64,000 nucleotides of DNA from Silanimonas sp. (GTDB lineage: Bacteria; Pseudomonadota; Gammaproteobacteria; Xanthomonadales; Xanthomonadaceae). Location of the stretch: positions 107,523 to 171,522 of the forward strand of contig NZ_JAPZSC010000010.1 in the NCBI RefSeq assembly GCF_027531545.1, read 5' to 3'. The notes under the pieces were generated by a model that was given only the letters and a program-made list of their open reading frames with translations, was not told the DNA's origin and did no database searches. A program made the translations under genes and the position numbers. Numbering within the stretch: the stretch's first letter is position 1; every line of letters begins with the position of its first letter. Below are positions 28,248 to 37,320 of the stretch, one piece after another.

Positions 28248-31200
28248 CAGAACTTCATCGAGACCGTCAGCTGGGCCGAGCGCGCACCCTGCCAGCCCGT
28301 CGGCGCGAGGAAGTCGTCGTTCGGCGAACCAATGTCGCTCTCGCGGATCTCATCGACCTGCGTCACGCGCTCCGAGTTCAACAGGTTGAAGACCGCCAAC
28401 TCGACGCGCAGGTCCCCGAGGGCCAGCGCCGGCGTCCACGCCACGCTCAGCCCGACGTCGTACAGCCACGGCGTGCGGCCGAAGCCGCCGCGCGGCACCA
28501 GCTCGTAGACGCGCGACGACTGCGGGTCGGTGCCGGTGCAGTTCCGCACGCAGGTGTAGAAGCTGTAGAACGCCGTATCGTCGCCCGGGGCGGCCACGCC
28601 AAGGCCACTGATCGGTCGGCCGGAGTTGGCATTGAAGGTGCCGCCGAGTTCCCACTGCTCGTTGATCGCATACGCTCCACGCAACTTCAGCTGGTGGCGT
28701 CGGTCGTTCGGCAACGGACCGAACGCGTTGAGGTTCACCGAGGGATTGTCGAACGCCTCGGTGCGACCCGCATCCGCAAAGTCAGTGTCGGAGTTGACCG
28801 GGCCTTCGGCATTGCCTTCGCTGTAGCTCAGGGTGTACGCCGCGTTGAACGCCCAGCGGTCGTCCCATGCACGATCGATCACGAACTCCAGCGCCTTGTA
28901 GGTTCGGCGTGGCTTGTCCCAGCCGCGCTGGCCGATGTAGTTGCCATTGTCGTCGTACAGCGCCCAACCTTCGCGCGACGTGTCGATGTCGATGTAGGCG
29001 TCGTTGGTGCCATCGCAGTTGCTGTCACCCCAGACGGTCAACACCTCGCCGGGGTTGGCCATCACGAAGCCCAACGCGCCGTCCTCGCCGCACTGCGCGG
29101 TGGCCGTGATCTCCATGTCGTCGATGGCGTTGTTGAGCTTGCGGTAGATGCCGCGGACGCCCCAGGACCAGTCGGCATCGATCTGGGCTTGCCAGCCAAC
29201 GATCAGCTCGTCCTGGTACACCGGATCCATGTCGGCATCCACTTCGCTCCGCAGGTCGCCCACGGTGCCGTCGCCCTGCGACGTGTCCACCGTTCCGAGC
29301 TGTGCCCCGAGGACAGGCCGCTGGAACGTGTTGCCGCTATAGGTGAATGGCGTGGTGCCATTGAGCACGTAGAACGTGCGCCGATCGAGGAAGCCGCCGG
29401 CCTGCTTGATGTTGATGACGTTCGCCACTGGCAGGAAGTAGCGGCCGGCATTGGCGAAGAACTTGCTGCGACCGTCGCCATCGACATCCCAGGAGAACCC
29501 GAGGCGCGGGGCCCACATGTCGTCGATCTTGATGTAGCTGGCGCCCTCGCCGTTCTTGTTGTCGAAGCCTTCGTTACGCAAGCCGAGGTTCAGCACCATC
29601 GTGTCGTTGAACTGCCAGTTGTCCTCGATGTACCAGGCGTTGTTCAGCGTCTCGAATTCACCCGCCACGGCCAGTTCGCGCGTGCGCACGTAGCCAGTCA
29701 CGCCGTCGGGGATGGTCGCCCCGTTGACGATGGCACCCGGACGGGTGGTGTAGATCTCGTACAGAAGGCGGTCCTGGCCCGGGTAGAACTGCCGGTGGTC
29801 GGAGGTGTTGGTCTCGCGGTCGAGGCCGAAGCGGAGCTGGTGGTCACCCAGCGCCCATTCGAAATCGGCGCGAAGGGCTTCTCGCTCGTCAATTCGCGCG
29901 AACTGGCTTCCGGCCGCCGTGCAGCCTAGGTCGCGGCCGCCCTGGCCGGTGCGCCGATCGCGGATACGGCTGCAGTCGAGCGCACTCTGCGCGAACGCGC
30001 GCGCCTCGCGTTCGTTCCCACCCGCCATCAGCTTCATCGACAGGCCTTCGGTCAGGTAGCTCGTCCAGGTGATGGCGTGGTTGTCGCCGCCGCTGAAGCT
30101 GAAGCGGCGGTCGAGGAAGGCCCCGCGCGCGCCCGTGGCGAGATCGAAGGCAAGGTCGCGGGTGACGGTCGAGTTGCTGTCGGAGAACGCGAGCAATTCG
30201 ACGAGGTTGCTGTCGTTGAGCTGCCAGTCGAGCTTGGCACCCCAGAAATCGTCCCCCGTTCCGCCGAGATTGAAGCGGTTGCCGGCACTGTTGGTGGCTT
30301 CCGTGTCGAGGTCCCGGGCTTCGTAGATGGCGAAGAAGAACAGTCGATCCTTGATCAGCGCGCCCGAGGCCCAGCCGTTGACGTTGAGGCGGTCGGACTG
30401 GTCGTAGCTGGCGATTCGCACCGGGTTGCCGGCGGCGTCATAGCGATCGGTCGCGGCCGTTTGCAGGAAGGCGGGCTCCCACACCAGCTCCGCGCCAGCA
30501 TGGAACTCGTTGGTGCCGCTCTTGGTCACCGCGTTGATCACGCCACCCGTGGTCCGGCCAAACTCCACGGAGTAGCCGCCGGTCTTGACCTGGAACTCCT
30601 GGAAGAACGCGAAGGGCACGCTGCTGAAACCGACGCGGTTGTAGAAGTCAGTGACGTTCAGTCCGTTGATGTACACCGTGTTCTCGGCGATCGAGCTGCC
30701 GCCGAACGAGATGCCGCCGAGGTCCGGGTCGCCCGGATTCACGCCCGGCGTCAGCAGGGCCACGGCGGTCGCGCTGCGCGCCACGGGCAGCCGCGCGATG
30801 TCGTCGGCGGTGAAGTTGGTCGCCGATTCCACCGACCCGACGTCGATGGACGGCAGCCGCGCCCCCGAAACCTCGACCGCCGCCAGCGTGGTCGCACCGA
30901 CGCTGACCGGCAGGTTCGTCGCCGCGCCAAGGGCAATCCGCACCTCCCCGACACGCGCATCGGCATCACCGGGACCGTCGACGTCCAGCGTGTAGGCGCC
31001 GATCGGCAGGAAGGGGAATCGGTACTCGCCGTTGGCATTGGTGGCGACGCTGCGCGCCAGCCCGGTGGCCGGATTGCGCACCGTGACGGTGGCGTTGGTG
31101 ACGGGCGAACCGTCCTGCGCGGTCACGCGACCCACCAGCGCGCCGTCGTTGGCGAAAGCGGCGGGCGCGACGGCCACGGCGAGGCACGCAGCGAGCGCAA

Positions 31201-31249
31201 GGCTCAGGCGGTGACGCGGCAGGCGTCGTTCGTTGTGGCGATGGTTCAC
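28247..31249 (-). CDS. TonB-dependent receptor with N-terminal carboxypeptidase-regulatory-like (CarboxypepD_reg) domain
   Basis: GTG start; GRVTAQDGSPVTNATVTVRNPATGLARSVATNANGEYRFPFLPIGAYTL; plug domain (NTVYINGLNVTDFYNRVGFSSVPFAFFQEFQVKTGGYSVEFGRTTGGVINAVTKSGTNEFHAG); C-terminal aromatic MKF. Confidence 0.93.
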   Translation of the reverse strand: MNHRHNERRLPRHRLSLALAACLAVAVAPAAFANDGALVGRVTAQDGSPVTNATVTVRNPATGLARSVATNANGEYRFPFLPIGAYTLDVDGPGDADARVGEVRIALGAATNLPVSVGATTLAAVEVSGARLPSIDVGSVESATNFTADDIARLPVARSATAVALLTPGVNPGDPDLGGISFGGSSIAENTVYINGLNVTDFYNRVGFSSVPFAFFQEFQVKTGGYSVEFGRTTGGVINAVTKSGTNEFHAGAELVWEPAFLQTAATDRYDAAGNPVRIASYDQSDRLNVNGWASGALIKDRLFFFAIYEARDLDTEATNSAGNRFNLGGTGDDFWGAKLDWQLNDSNLVELLAFSDSNSTVTRDLAFDLATGARGAFLDRRFSFSGGDNHAITWTSYLTEGLSMKLMAGGNEREARAFAQSALDCSRIRDRRTGQGGRDLGCTAAGSQFARIDEREALRADFEWALGDHQLRFGLDRETNTSDHRQFYPGQDRLLYEIYTTRPGAIVNGATIPDGVTGYVRTRELAVAGEFETLNNAWYIEDNWQFNDTMVLNLGLRNEGFDNKNGEGASYIKIDDMWAPRLGFSWDVDGDGRSKFFANAGRYFLPVANVINIKQAGGFLDRRTFYVLNGTTPFTYSGNTFQRPVLGAQLGTVDTSQGDGTVGDLRSEVDADMDPVYQDELIVGWQAQIDADWSWGVRGIYRKLNNAIDDMEITATAQCGEDGALGFVMANPGEVLTVWGDSNCDGTNDAYIDIDTSREGWALYDDNGNYIGQRGWDKPRRTYKALEFVIDRAWDDRWAFNAAYTLSYSEGNAEGPVNSDTDFADAGRTEAFDNPSVNLNAFGPLPNDRRHQLKLRGAYAINEQWELGGTFNANSGRPISGLGVAAPGDDTAFYSFYTCVRNCTGTDPQSSRVYELVPRGGFGRTPWLYDVGLSVAWTPALALGDLRVELAVFNLLNSERVTQVDEIRESDIGSPNDDFLAPTGWQGARSAQLTVSMKF

Positions 31250-31287
31250 GGCGGGTCCCCCTTGGACACTCGGTTGGATGGATGCGG

Positions 31288-32664
31288 TCAACGCGCCGAA
31301 AGTCGGCGCCACTGGACGTCGTAGTCCCAAACGTCGAAGTAGAGATTCCCGCCGCGCCACTCGACTTCGCCGCGCTGGGCGTCGACCGGCTCGGAGCGCG
31401 GATGTGTCTTCGCCGGGTCGAACGCACGACCCCAGTCGTCGTTGAAGGCGATTCGGAAGCCGTCGAGACCGCCGAAGTAGAAGTGGCGCAGCGCAGGGTC
31501 GTCGCTCGCGAGCGGGCCGTGCGTCGGGTCCAGCGGCACCCAACCCCAAGGCGGCAGGTAGGCCTGCAGCCAGTCGTGCATCGTGTCGAACGTGCCGGGC
31601 GACAGCTGCCAGCCGCTTTGCCAGCGCGCCGGAATCCCATTTATCCGCAGCAGCGTGATCAGCAGCATCGCTTTCTCGCCGCAGTCGGCATGCGGTTGGC
31701 GAAGCGCATGGAGACTGAGGTTGTCGACGGTCGAGTACTCGCGCGCCACGGCCCAAGGCTTGGCCGAAACCGCATCGAACAACCGGCGCGCGACATCCAC
31801 AGGCGCCGTCGCGTCGCCGATGCTGCGGGCAGAGAACGCCCGGAGTTCCGGATGAAACACCACGTGCGGCGGCCGCTCGGCCAAGTACTCGGCGAGGTCG
31901 CTGTGCTCGGCCACCGAGAGGGCAAGGCCGACTCCCGCATCGAGATGGGCGACCCGGGTGTAGGTTCGAACCCGATAGGTGATCGACACCACCGTGGCGC
32001 GCCCTGCGACGGCCGTGGTCTCGAAGTACGCACTGCGCTGAAGCACGACCTCGGAGGCGAGGCGCGCCCCCGCCGGCGTGGTGGCCACCACGTCGACCTG
32101 GTCTTGGACGCCAGCGATCGCCCGTGGAAACGGAATCCAGACGCGCAAGGCTTCACCGCTGGGCACGGCGTCGGCGTCGACCGTGACGGTATGCGTCACC
32201 TCGAACACCTGCGGATCGACCGCGATCACGCGCCGTTCGGCGTCGGCCCCCGCCGCCTCGACCGCCATGGCCCGCCACCGGGCGTGCATCGGGTGCAGGG
32301 CGTACAACGGGCCATCGTCCGTCCGCGACGGCGTCCTGACCCGAGCCGCCGCATCGGGCGCGAGCAGCAGCAGATTCCCGACGGCACGATGGAACCACCG
32401 CCGCTGCCCATCGATGACGGTCCACCCCAGGGCGCCGCTAGCGGCCCATCGCTCGACGTCATCGGCCGTGACGCCGGCGAGTCGCGCGTCCAGCTGGCGG
32501 CGCAACGCCGCATCGTCGTGCGGGAAGTCCAGCGCCAGGCGTCGCGCCCGCTCGCCGGAATCGGCGGGACGGTACTCGTCGCTGGCCACCCCAGGGACCG
32601 CGACGCACAGCAGCAGAGCGGCCATGATGGCCGCACACCGCTTGGCTGCCCCCGTCCATCCCAT
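31288..32664 (-). CDS. Exported transglutaminase-like domain protein
   Basis: DCGEKAMLLITLLRINGIPARWQSGW...HDWLQAYLPPWGWVPLDPTHGP gives a Cys/His/Asp transglutaminase-core pattern; signal peptide at N-terminus. Confidence 0.82.
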   Translation of the reverse strand: MGWTGAAKRCAAIMAALLLCVAVPGVASDEYRPADSGERARRLALDFPHDDAALRRQLDARLAGVTADDVERWAASGALGWTVIDGQRRWFHRAVGNLLLLAPDAAARVRTPSRTDDGPLYALHPMHARWRAMAVEAAGADAERRVIAVDPQVFEVTHTVTVDADAVPSGEALRVWIPFPRAIAGVQDQVDVVATTPAGARLASEVVLQRSAYFETTAVAGRATVVSITYRVRTYTRVAHLDAGVGLALSVAEHSDLAEYLAERPPHVVFHPELRAFSARSIGDATAPVDVARRLFDAVSAKPWAVAREYSTVDNLSLHALRQPHADCGEKAMLLITLLRINGIPARWQSGWQLSPGTFDTMHDWLQAYLPPWGWVPLDPTHGPLASDDPALRHFYFGGLDGFRIAFNDDWGRAFDPAKTHPRSEPVDAQRGEVEWRGGNLYFDVWDYDVQWRRLSAR

Positions 32665-32703
32665 CGTGCGATCCCCTGATCCGCGATGGCACAGCAGTAC
32701 CAC

Positions 32704-32769
32704 GGGGTCATCGAGGCGTCAATGTTTTATTCCTTGTAATTTTTTCTTTCGCGCAATTATTATCTCGGC
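32704..32769. promoter_or_regulatory. AT-rich divergent promoter/operator region of the putative stem-peptide catabolism locus
   Basis: tcaatgttttattccTTGTAATTTTTTctttcgcgcAATTAttatctcg between divergently read genes; strongly AT-rich against a GC-rich background. Confidence 0.6.
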
Positions 32770-33924
32770 ATGACGGACTCACCCGCCGCGTTCCTCGCGT
32801 CCCTGCTCGTGCTCGCGGGCCTGTGTCCGGTGATCGCTGCCCGATGGCCGCTTCGGCTTTTCGAGGTGCTGCCACCGATCGTGCTTTCGTACGGCCTCGC
32901 CACGGCCTTGGCGGTGCTCGGCGTGTGGGGCACGGGCGCGGCCGTGGAGGCCACGCAGAGGCAGGTGATGACGCAAGCCTTGCCGGCACTGATGTTCTTG
33001 CTGCTTGTGCGCTGCGACTTGCGCGCCATCCTCGCGCTTGGTCCGAGGGTGCTGCTGGCCTTCGGATGTGCCACGGCGACGATCGCCACCGGTTTCATCG
33101 TCGCGGCGCTGCTGTTCCGGGGCGTGCTGCCGGACGACGCGTGGAAGCCACTTGCTGCGGTCGCCGGGGGCTGGGTCGGCGGCACCGCCAATCTCGTGGC
33201 GGTCAGTCAAGCGATCGATACGCCCCCGGAACTGCTCAGCTTCGCCCTGCTCACCGATGCACTCTGCTACAGCGTGTGGGTGCTGGTGCTGTTCGCCACC
33301 GTTCCGCTCGCACCGCGCTTCAATGCCTGGGTGAAGGCCCGCGGCAGTGCGGAGACCGTGGCGGGGTTCCTTCCCGAACCGGAGGCTGCCACCGCGCCGG
33401 GGCACGTGCTGATGTGGTTGGGCCTGTCGCTGGCCGTTGGGGCGGGCGCCCGGGAGTTGGCCGCGCTGCTCCCGCAAGGGGGCGTGGTGAACGCCACAAC
33501 GTGGACGCTGTTGGCCGTGAGCGTCGCCGGAGTGTTGGTGGCCCTGACGCCGCTGCGTCGGCTGCCCGGCGCGGAGGGCTGCGGCAGCGCCCTGCTGGCC
33601 CTCGTGGTCGTGACGCTCGCGTCGCAAGGCAGCTTCGAGGGCCTCGCCGCCGCGCCCTGGTTCGTGCTGGCCGGCTTCACGGTGCTCGCGGTGCACGCGG
33701 CCTTGATGGCAGGCGCCGCGCGGCTCTTCAGGCTCGATCTTGCCCTGTGCGGCGTGGCGTCGCTCGCCAACATCGGTGGCGTTGCCAGCGCGCCACTGCT
33801 CGCCGCCATGCATGCGAGGGCGCTGGCGCCGCTCGGGGTCCTGCTCGCCCTCCTGGGCTACCTGCTTGGCACGGGCGTCGGCCTCGCCCTGGCCAGCGTC
33901 ATGCCGGCACTGATGGAGCACTGA
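32770..33924 (+). CDS. DUF819 family membrane protein
   Basis: GGWVGGTANLVAVSQAIDTPPELLSFALLTDALCYSVWVLVLF...; GVASLANIGGVASAPLLAAMHARALAPLGVLLALLGYLLGTGVGL. Confidence 0.85.
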   Translation: MTDSPAAFLASLLVLAGLCPVIAARWPLRLFEVLPPIVLSYGLATALAVLGVWGTGAAVEATQRQVMTQALPALMFLLLVRCDLRAILALGPRVLLAFGCATATIATGFIVAALLFRGVLPDDAWKPLAAVAGGWVGGTANLVAVSQAIDTPPELLSFALLTDALCYSVWVLVLFATVPLAPRFNAWVKARGSAETVAGFLPEPEAATAPGHVLMWLGLSLAVGAGARELAALLPQGGVVNATTWTLLAVSVAGVLVALTPLRRLPGAEGCGSALLALVVVTLASQGSFEGLAAAPWFVLAGFTVLAVHAALMAGAARLFRLDLALCGVASLANIGGVASAPLLAAMHARALAPLGVLLALLGYLLGTGVGLALASVMPALMEH

Positions 33925-33925
33925 G

Positions 33926-35338
33926 ATGCGATCCATGCACGCGCGGGCCTTGGCGCTCGCCCTCCTCGCCTTGGCACCGCTGCCCGCGCAGGCCTCGCCG
34001 CCGCCGCGGGACGTGGTGCTGCCGGGCTGGTCGGAAGCCAAACTCGACGCCGCAAACTGGATCGCGCGCTGGCCGCACGCCGAGCGCGTGCTGCTTGATG
34101 CGGACGAGATCACCGCCCGCAACGTGCGCCTGTTCGAACGCGAGGCCTCGGTGACGCGCCTCGAGGCCTTGCCCGATGCGATGACACTGGCCGACATCCG
34201 CACGCGGGTGACGCGACTCTCCAGCGTGCCGACCGCGCTGCGCTACTTCGCCGACGGCCGCCTCGCCGGCGCGGCCGACCGGGAGCGCTGGCAGGCCGCC
34301 CTGGCCCTGGAAGGTCTCGATGGCGACGCCACGCGCGTGCTCGGCTGGGCGCTCGTCACGCAGCGCGCCCCGCTGCGGACCTTTCCGACGCTGGAGCGGG
34401 TCTTCAGCGCACCGGGCGACACCGACATCGACCGCTTCCAGGAGTCGGCGCTATTCCCGGGAACGCCGGTGGCGGTGCTGCACGCCAGCGCCGATGGCCG
34501 CTGGCGCTTCGTGATCGCGGCGACGTATGCCGCATGGATCCCCGAGGGCGCCCTCGCCCATACCGACCGCGCCACCGCACTCGGCTTCGCTCAGCGCGCC
34601 ACGCGAGTCGTGCTGGAACCGATCGCGCGGCTCGCCCACGCGCCCGAAGCCCCCGCGGTGTCGGGGCTGGTGCTCGACATGGGGGTGGCACTGCCCGAGC
34701 GTCGCGACTGGCCGCTGTCCGAGCCGGTCAACGGCCAAGGCGCGCTCGCGTCGCATGTCGTCGAGGTCCCCACCCGCGCCATCAACGGTGCGCTGGCGCC
34801 CATGACCGCCCTGCTGCCGCGCGGCGAAGCGACTCACGATGGCCCGCTGCCCGCGTCCCGCGCCAACCTGTTGCGTCAAGCCTTCCGATTCCTCGGCGAG
34901 CGCTATGGCTGGGGCCACGATTACGGCAGTCGCGACTGCTCGGGCTTCGTCAGCGAAACCTATCGTTCGCTCGGCCTCGTGTTGCCGCGCAACACCCGCG
35001 ACCAGGCCGTCAGCCCAGCCTTCGCCAAGCACACGCCCATACCGGCCGACTGGACGCGCGAACAACGCCGCGCCGCCGTCAATGCCATGCAGCCCGGCGA
35101 CCTCATCTACCTCCCGGGTCACGTCGTCATGGTGGTCGGATTCGACGAACACGGGCCTTGGATCATCCACGACGCGCACGGCGGCCGTGCGCGCGGCAGT
35201 GACGGCGTCGACCGTCCGCTCCCCACCAATGGCGTCAGCGTTGCGCCGCTTCTACCGCTGCGCTTCGACGCGGATCGCGACTACCTCGACGCCATCACCC
35301 ATCTCCAGCAGATCCTGCCCCCGGACACCCTCGAATGA
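33926..35338 (+). CDS. SH3-domain NlpC/P60 family endopeptidase (YkfC-like gamma-D-glutamyl-diamino acid endopeptidase)
   Basis: Signal peptide; LGERYGWGHDYGSRDCSGFVSETYRSLG (catalytic Cys); PGDLIYLPGHVVMVVG (His); WIIHDAHG. Confidence 0.88.
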   Translation: MRSMHARALALALLALAPLPAQASPPPRDVVLPGWSEAKLDAANWIARWPHAERVLLDADEITARNVRLFEREASVTRLEALPDAMTLADIRTRVTRLSSVPTALRYFADGRLAGAADRERWQAALALEGLDGDATRVLGWALVTQRAPLRTFPTLERVFSAPGDTDIDRFQESALFPGTPVAVLHASADGRWRFVIAATYAAWIPEGALAHTDRATALGFAQRATRVVLEPIARLAHAPEAPAVSGLVLDMGVALPERRDWPLSEPVNGQGALASHVVEVPTRAINGALAPMTALLPRGEATHDGPLPASRANLLRQAFRFLGERYGWGHDYGSRDCSGFVSETYRSLGLVLPRNTRDQAVSPAFAKHTPIPADWTREQRRAAVNAMQPGDLIYLPGHVVMVVGFDEHGPWIIHDAHGGRARGSDGVDRPLPTNGVSVAPLLPLRFDADRDYLDAITHLQQILPPDTLE

Positions 35339-36432
35339 AAATCACCGGATTCCGCTACGGCCGCCTGCGCGTGCCGCTGACGACCCCGTTCAAGACCGCA
35401 TTGCGCGCCGTCGACGCGATCGACGACCTCGTGGTCATGATCGACACCGACAGCGGCCATACCGGCTGGGGCAGCGCGCCCGCCACCGCGATGATCACCG
35501 GCGACACCCATGGCGCCATCCTCGAGGCCTGGAAGCACCATCTCGCCCCGCGCCTGCTCGGTGAGGACGTGGGCAACCTCAACCACCTCACCGCCCTCGT
35601 GCAAGGCGCGATGGCGCACAACACCAGCGCCAAGGCGGCCATCGAGATCGCCCTCTACGACCTCTTCGGCCAGCGCTACGGCGCGCCGACCTACCGACTG
35701 CTCGGTGGCGGCGAACCGACGCTGACCACGGACCTGACGATCAGCGTCGACTACATCGACAAGATGGTCGCCGACGCCATCGCAGCAGTGGAGCGGGGCT
35801 ACACGGCCCTGAAGATCAAGGTCGGAAAGGACATCGGTGTCGACATCGAACGCGTCAAGGCCATCCACGCCGCGGTGGCCGGGCGTGCCTTGTTGCGCCT
35901 CGACGCCAACCAAGGCTGGACGCCGAAGCAGGCGGTGCGCGCCCTGCACCAACTCGAGGACGCCGGCGTACTTCTGGAGCTCGTCGAACAACCGGTGAAG
36001 GCCCATGACATCGACGGCATGACGTACGTCGCCGAACGGGTGACGACGCCGATCATGGCCGACGAGAGCGTGTTCTCGCCCATCGACGTGATCGAGATCA
36101 TCCAGCGTCGCGCCGCCGACATCATCAACATCAAGCTGATGAAGACGGGCGGCCTCTCAAACGCGATCCGCATCGCCGACCTCGCCGCCCTGTACGGCGT
36201 CGAATGCATGGTCGGCTGCATGCTCGAAGGCAGCATCGGCGTGGCTGCGGCCGTGCATCTCGCGGTCGCCAAGGCCAATGTCATCACCAAGATCGACCTC
36301 GACGGCCCCTCGCTGGGGCGTTTCAACCCGGTCGCTTGCAACGTACGCTTCGAGGATGCCGAAATCGCCATCACCGAAGCCCCGGGGCTGGGCGTCACCG
36401 ACGTGCAGGGCCTCGAGACGCTGCCGAACTGA
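35335..36432 (+). CDS. Dipeptide epimerase (L-Ala-D/L-Glu epimerase family)
   Basis: Enolase-superfamily pattern: YTALKIKVGKDIGVDIERVKAIHAAV (KxK), LRLDANQGW, LLELVEQPV, IMADESVFSP, INIKLMKTGGL, GCMLEGSIGVAAAVHLA. Confidence 0.93.
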   Translation: MKITGFRYGRLRVPLTTPFKTALRAVDAIDDLVVMIDTDSGHTGWGSAPATAMITGDTHGAILEAWKHHLAPRLLGEDVGNLNHLTALVQGAMAHNTSAKAAIEIALYDLFGQRYGAPTYRLLGGGEPTLTTDLTISVDYIDKMVADAIAAVERGYTALKIKVGKDIGVDIERVKAIHAAVAGRALLRLDANQGWTPKQAVRALHQLEDAGVLLELVEQPVKAHDIDGMTYVAERVTTPIMADESVFSPIDVIEIIQRRAADIINIKLMKTGGLSNAIRIADLAALYGVECMVGCMLEGSIGVAAAVHLAVAKANVITKIDLDGPSLGRFNPVACNVRFEDAEIAITEAPGLGVTDVQGLETLPN

Positions 36433-36441
36433 GGCGCCTCG

Positions 36442-37314
36442 ATGTCCACCTCAATGACCGCCCTGCTGAAGTTGCGCGCCGAGCGCGGCCAGATGTCGGC
36501 CATCGAGCGTCGCATCGCCGACTACATCCTGGACAACGCCCAGTTGCTGCGCGACTACTCCAGCCAGCAGCTCGCCGACGCCCTGAAGATCAGCCAGTCG
36601 AGCGTGGTGAAGTTCGCCCAGCGCCTCGGCTTCAAGGGCTATCCCGACCTGAAGCTCTCCATCTCCGAAGCCCTGGCCCGGGAGTCGGCGCTCGAACCCA
36701 CCGGCAGCGACCATGCCGAGACCGGTGATGTCGCGCCACCGGACCCAGACAGTGCCCGCGCCGAGGCGCTCTGGCACGCAAAGGCATTGTCCGAGGAGGA
36801 GACGCGCGCGCTGAATCCGCCCGCCACGCTCGCACTGGTCGCGCAGTGGATCGTCGAGGCCGACACGCTGTTCGTCGGCGGTGCCGGTGCTGACGGCTAC
36901 GCAGCGCACAGCTTCGGCGCACGCGTCGCGCTGCTGGGCCGACGCTGCATCGCGCACGTGCAATCCGCCTCGCTGCTGGCCAGCCTATCGGCAGCCCAGC
37001 GGCGCGACCTGATCCTGCTGGTCAGCGAGCATGGCGCGCAGCCCGAGTTCTTGCGGGCCACCCGAGAGGCCCATGCGCTCGGTGGCCGCGTCGTGGCGAT
37101 CTGCCGGAATGGCGCCAGCGCCTTGCGCGCCGTGGCGGATGCCACGCTGGTCGTTTCCGCACACGATCCGCAACCGCAGATCGAAGACCTCGTCTACCAG
37201 AGCGCGCTGCAGCACGTCCTAGACGATCTGTTCCTGCGCGTGTTCCACGCGCAACCGGACGCGGCCGCCCGTTTCCATGCCAACCGCGCGCGCATCGTCG
37301 CGCCGCACGATTGA
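36442..37314 (+). CDS. MurR/RpiR family transcriptional regulator
   Basis: N-terminal HTH_6 (IERRIADYILDNAQLLRDYSSQQLADALKISQSSVVKFAQRLGFKGYPDLKLSISEALARE) plus SIS domain (DTLFVGGAGADGYAAHSFGARVALLGRR). Confidence 0.92.
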   Translation: MSTSMTALLKLRAERGQMSAIERRIADYILDNAQLLRDYSSQQLADALKISQSSVVKFAQRLGFKGYPDLKLSISEALARESALEPTGSDHAETGDVAPPDPDSARAEALWHAKALSEEETRALNPPATLALVAQWIVEADTLFVGGAGADGYAAHSFGARVALLGRRCIAHVQSASLLASLSAAQRRDLILLVSEHGAQPEFLRATREAHALGGRVVAICRNGASALRAVADATLVVSAHDPQPQIEDLVYQSALQHVLDDLFLRVFHAQPDAAARFHANRARIVAPHD

Positions 37315-37320
37315 GACCCC

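Noticed and set aside
30077-31324. 415-aa plus-strand ORF opposite the TonB receptor N-terminus
   Set aside because: Shadow ORF; the minus-strand translation contains clear receptor plug motifs.
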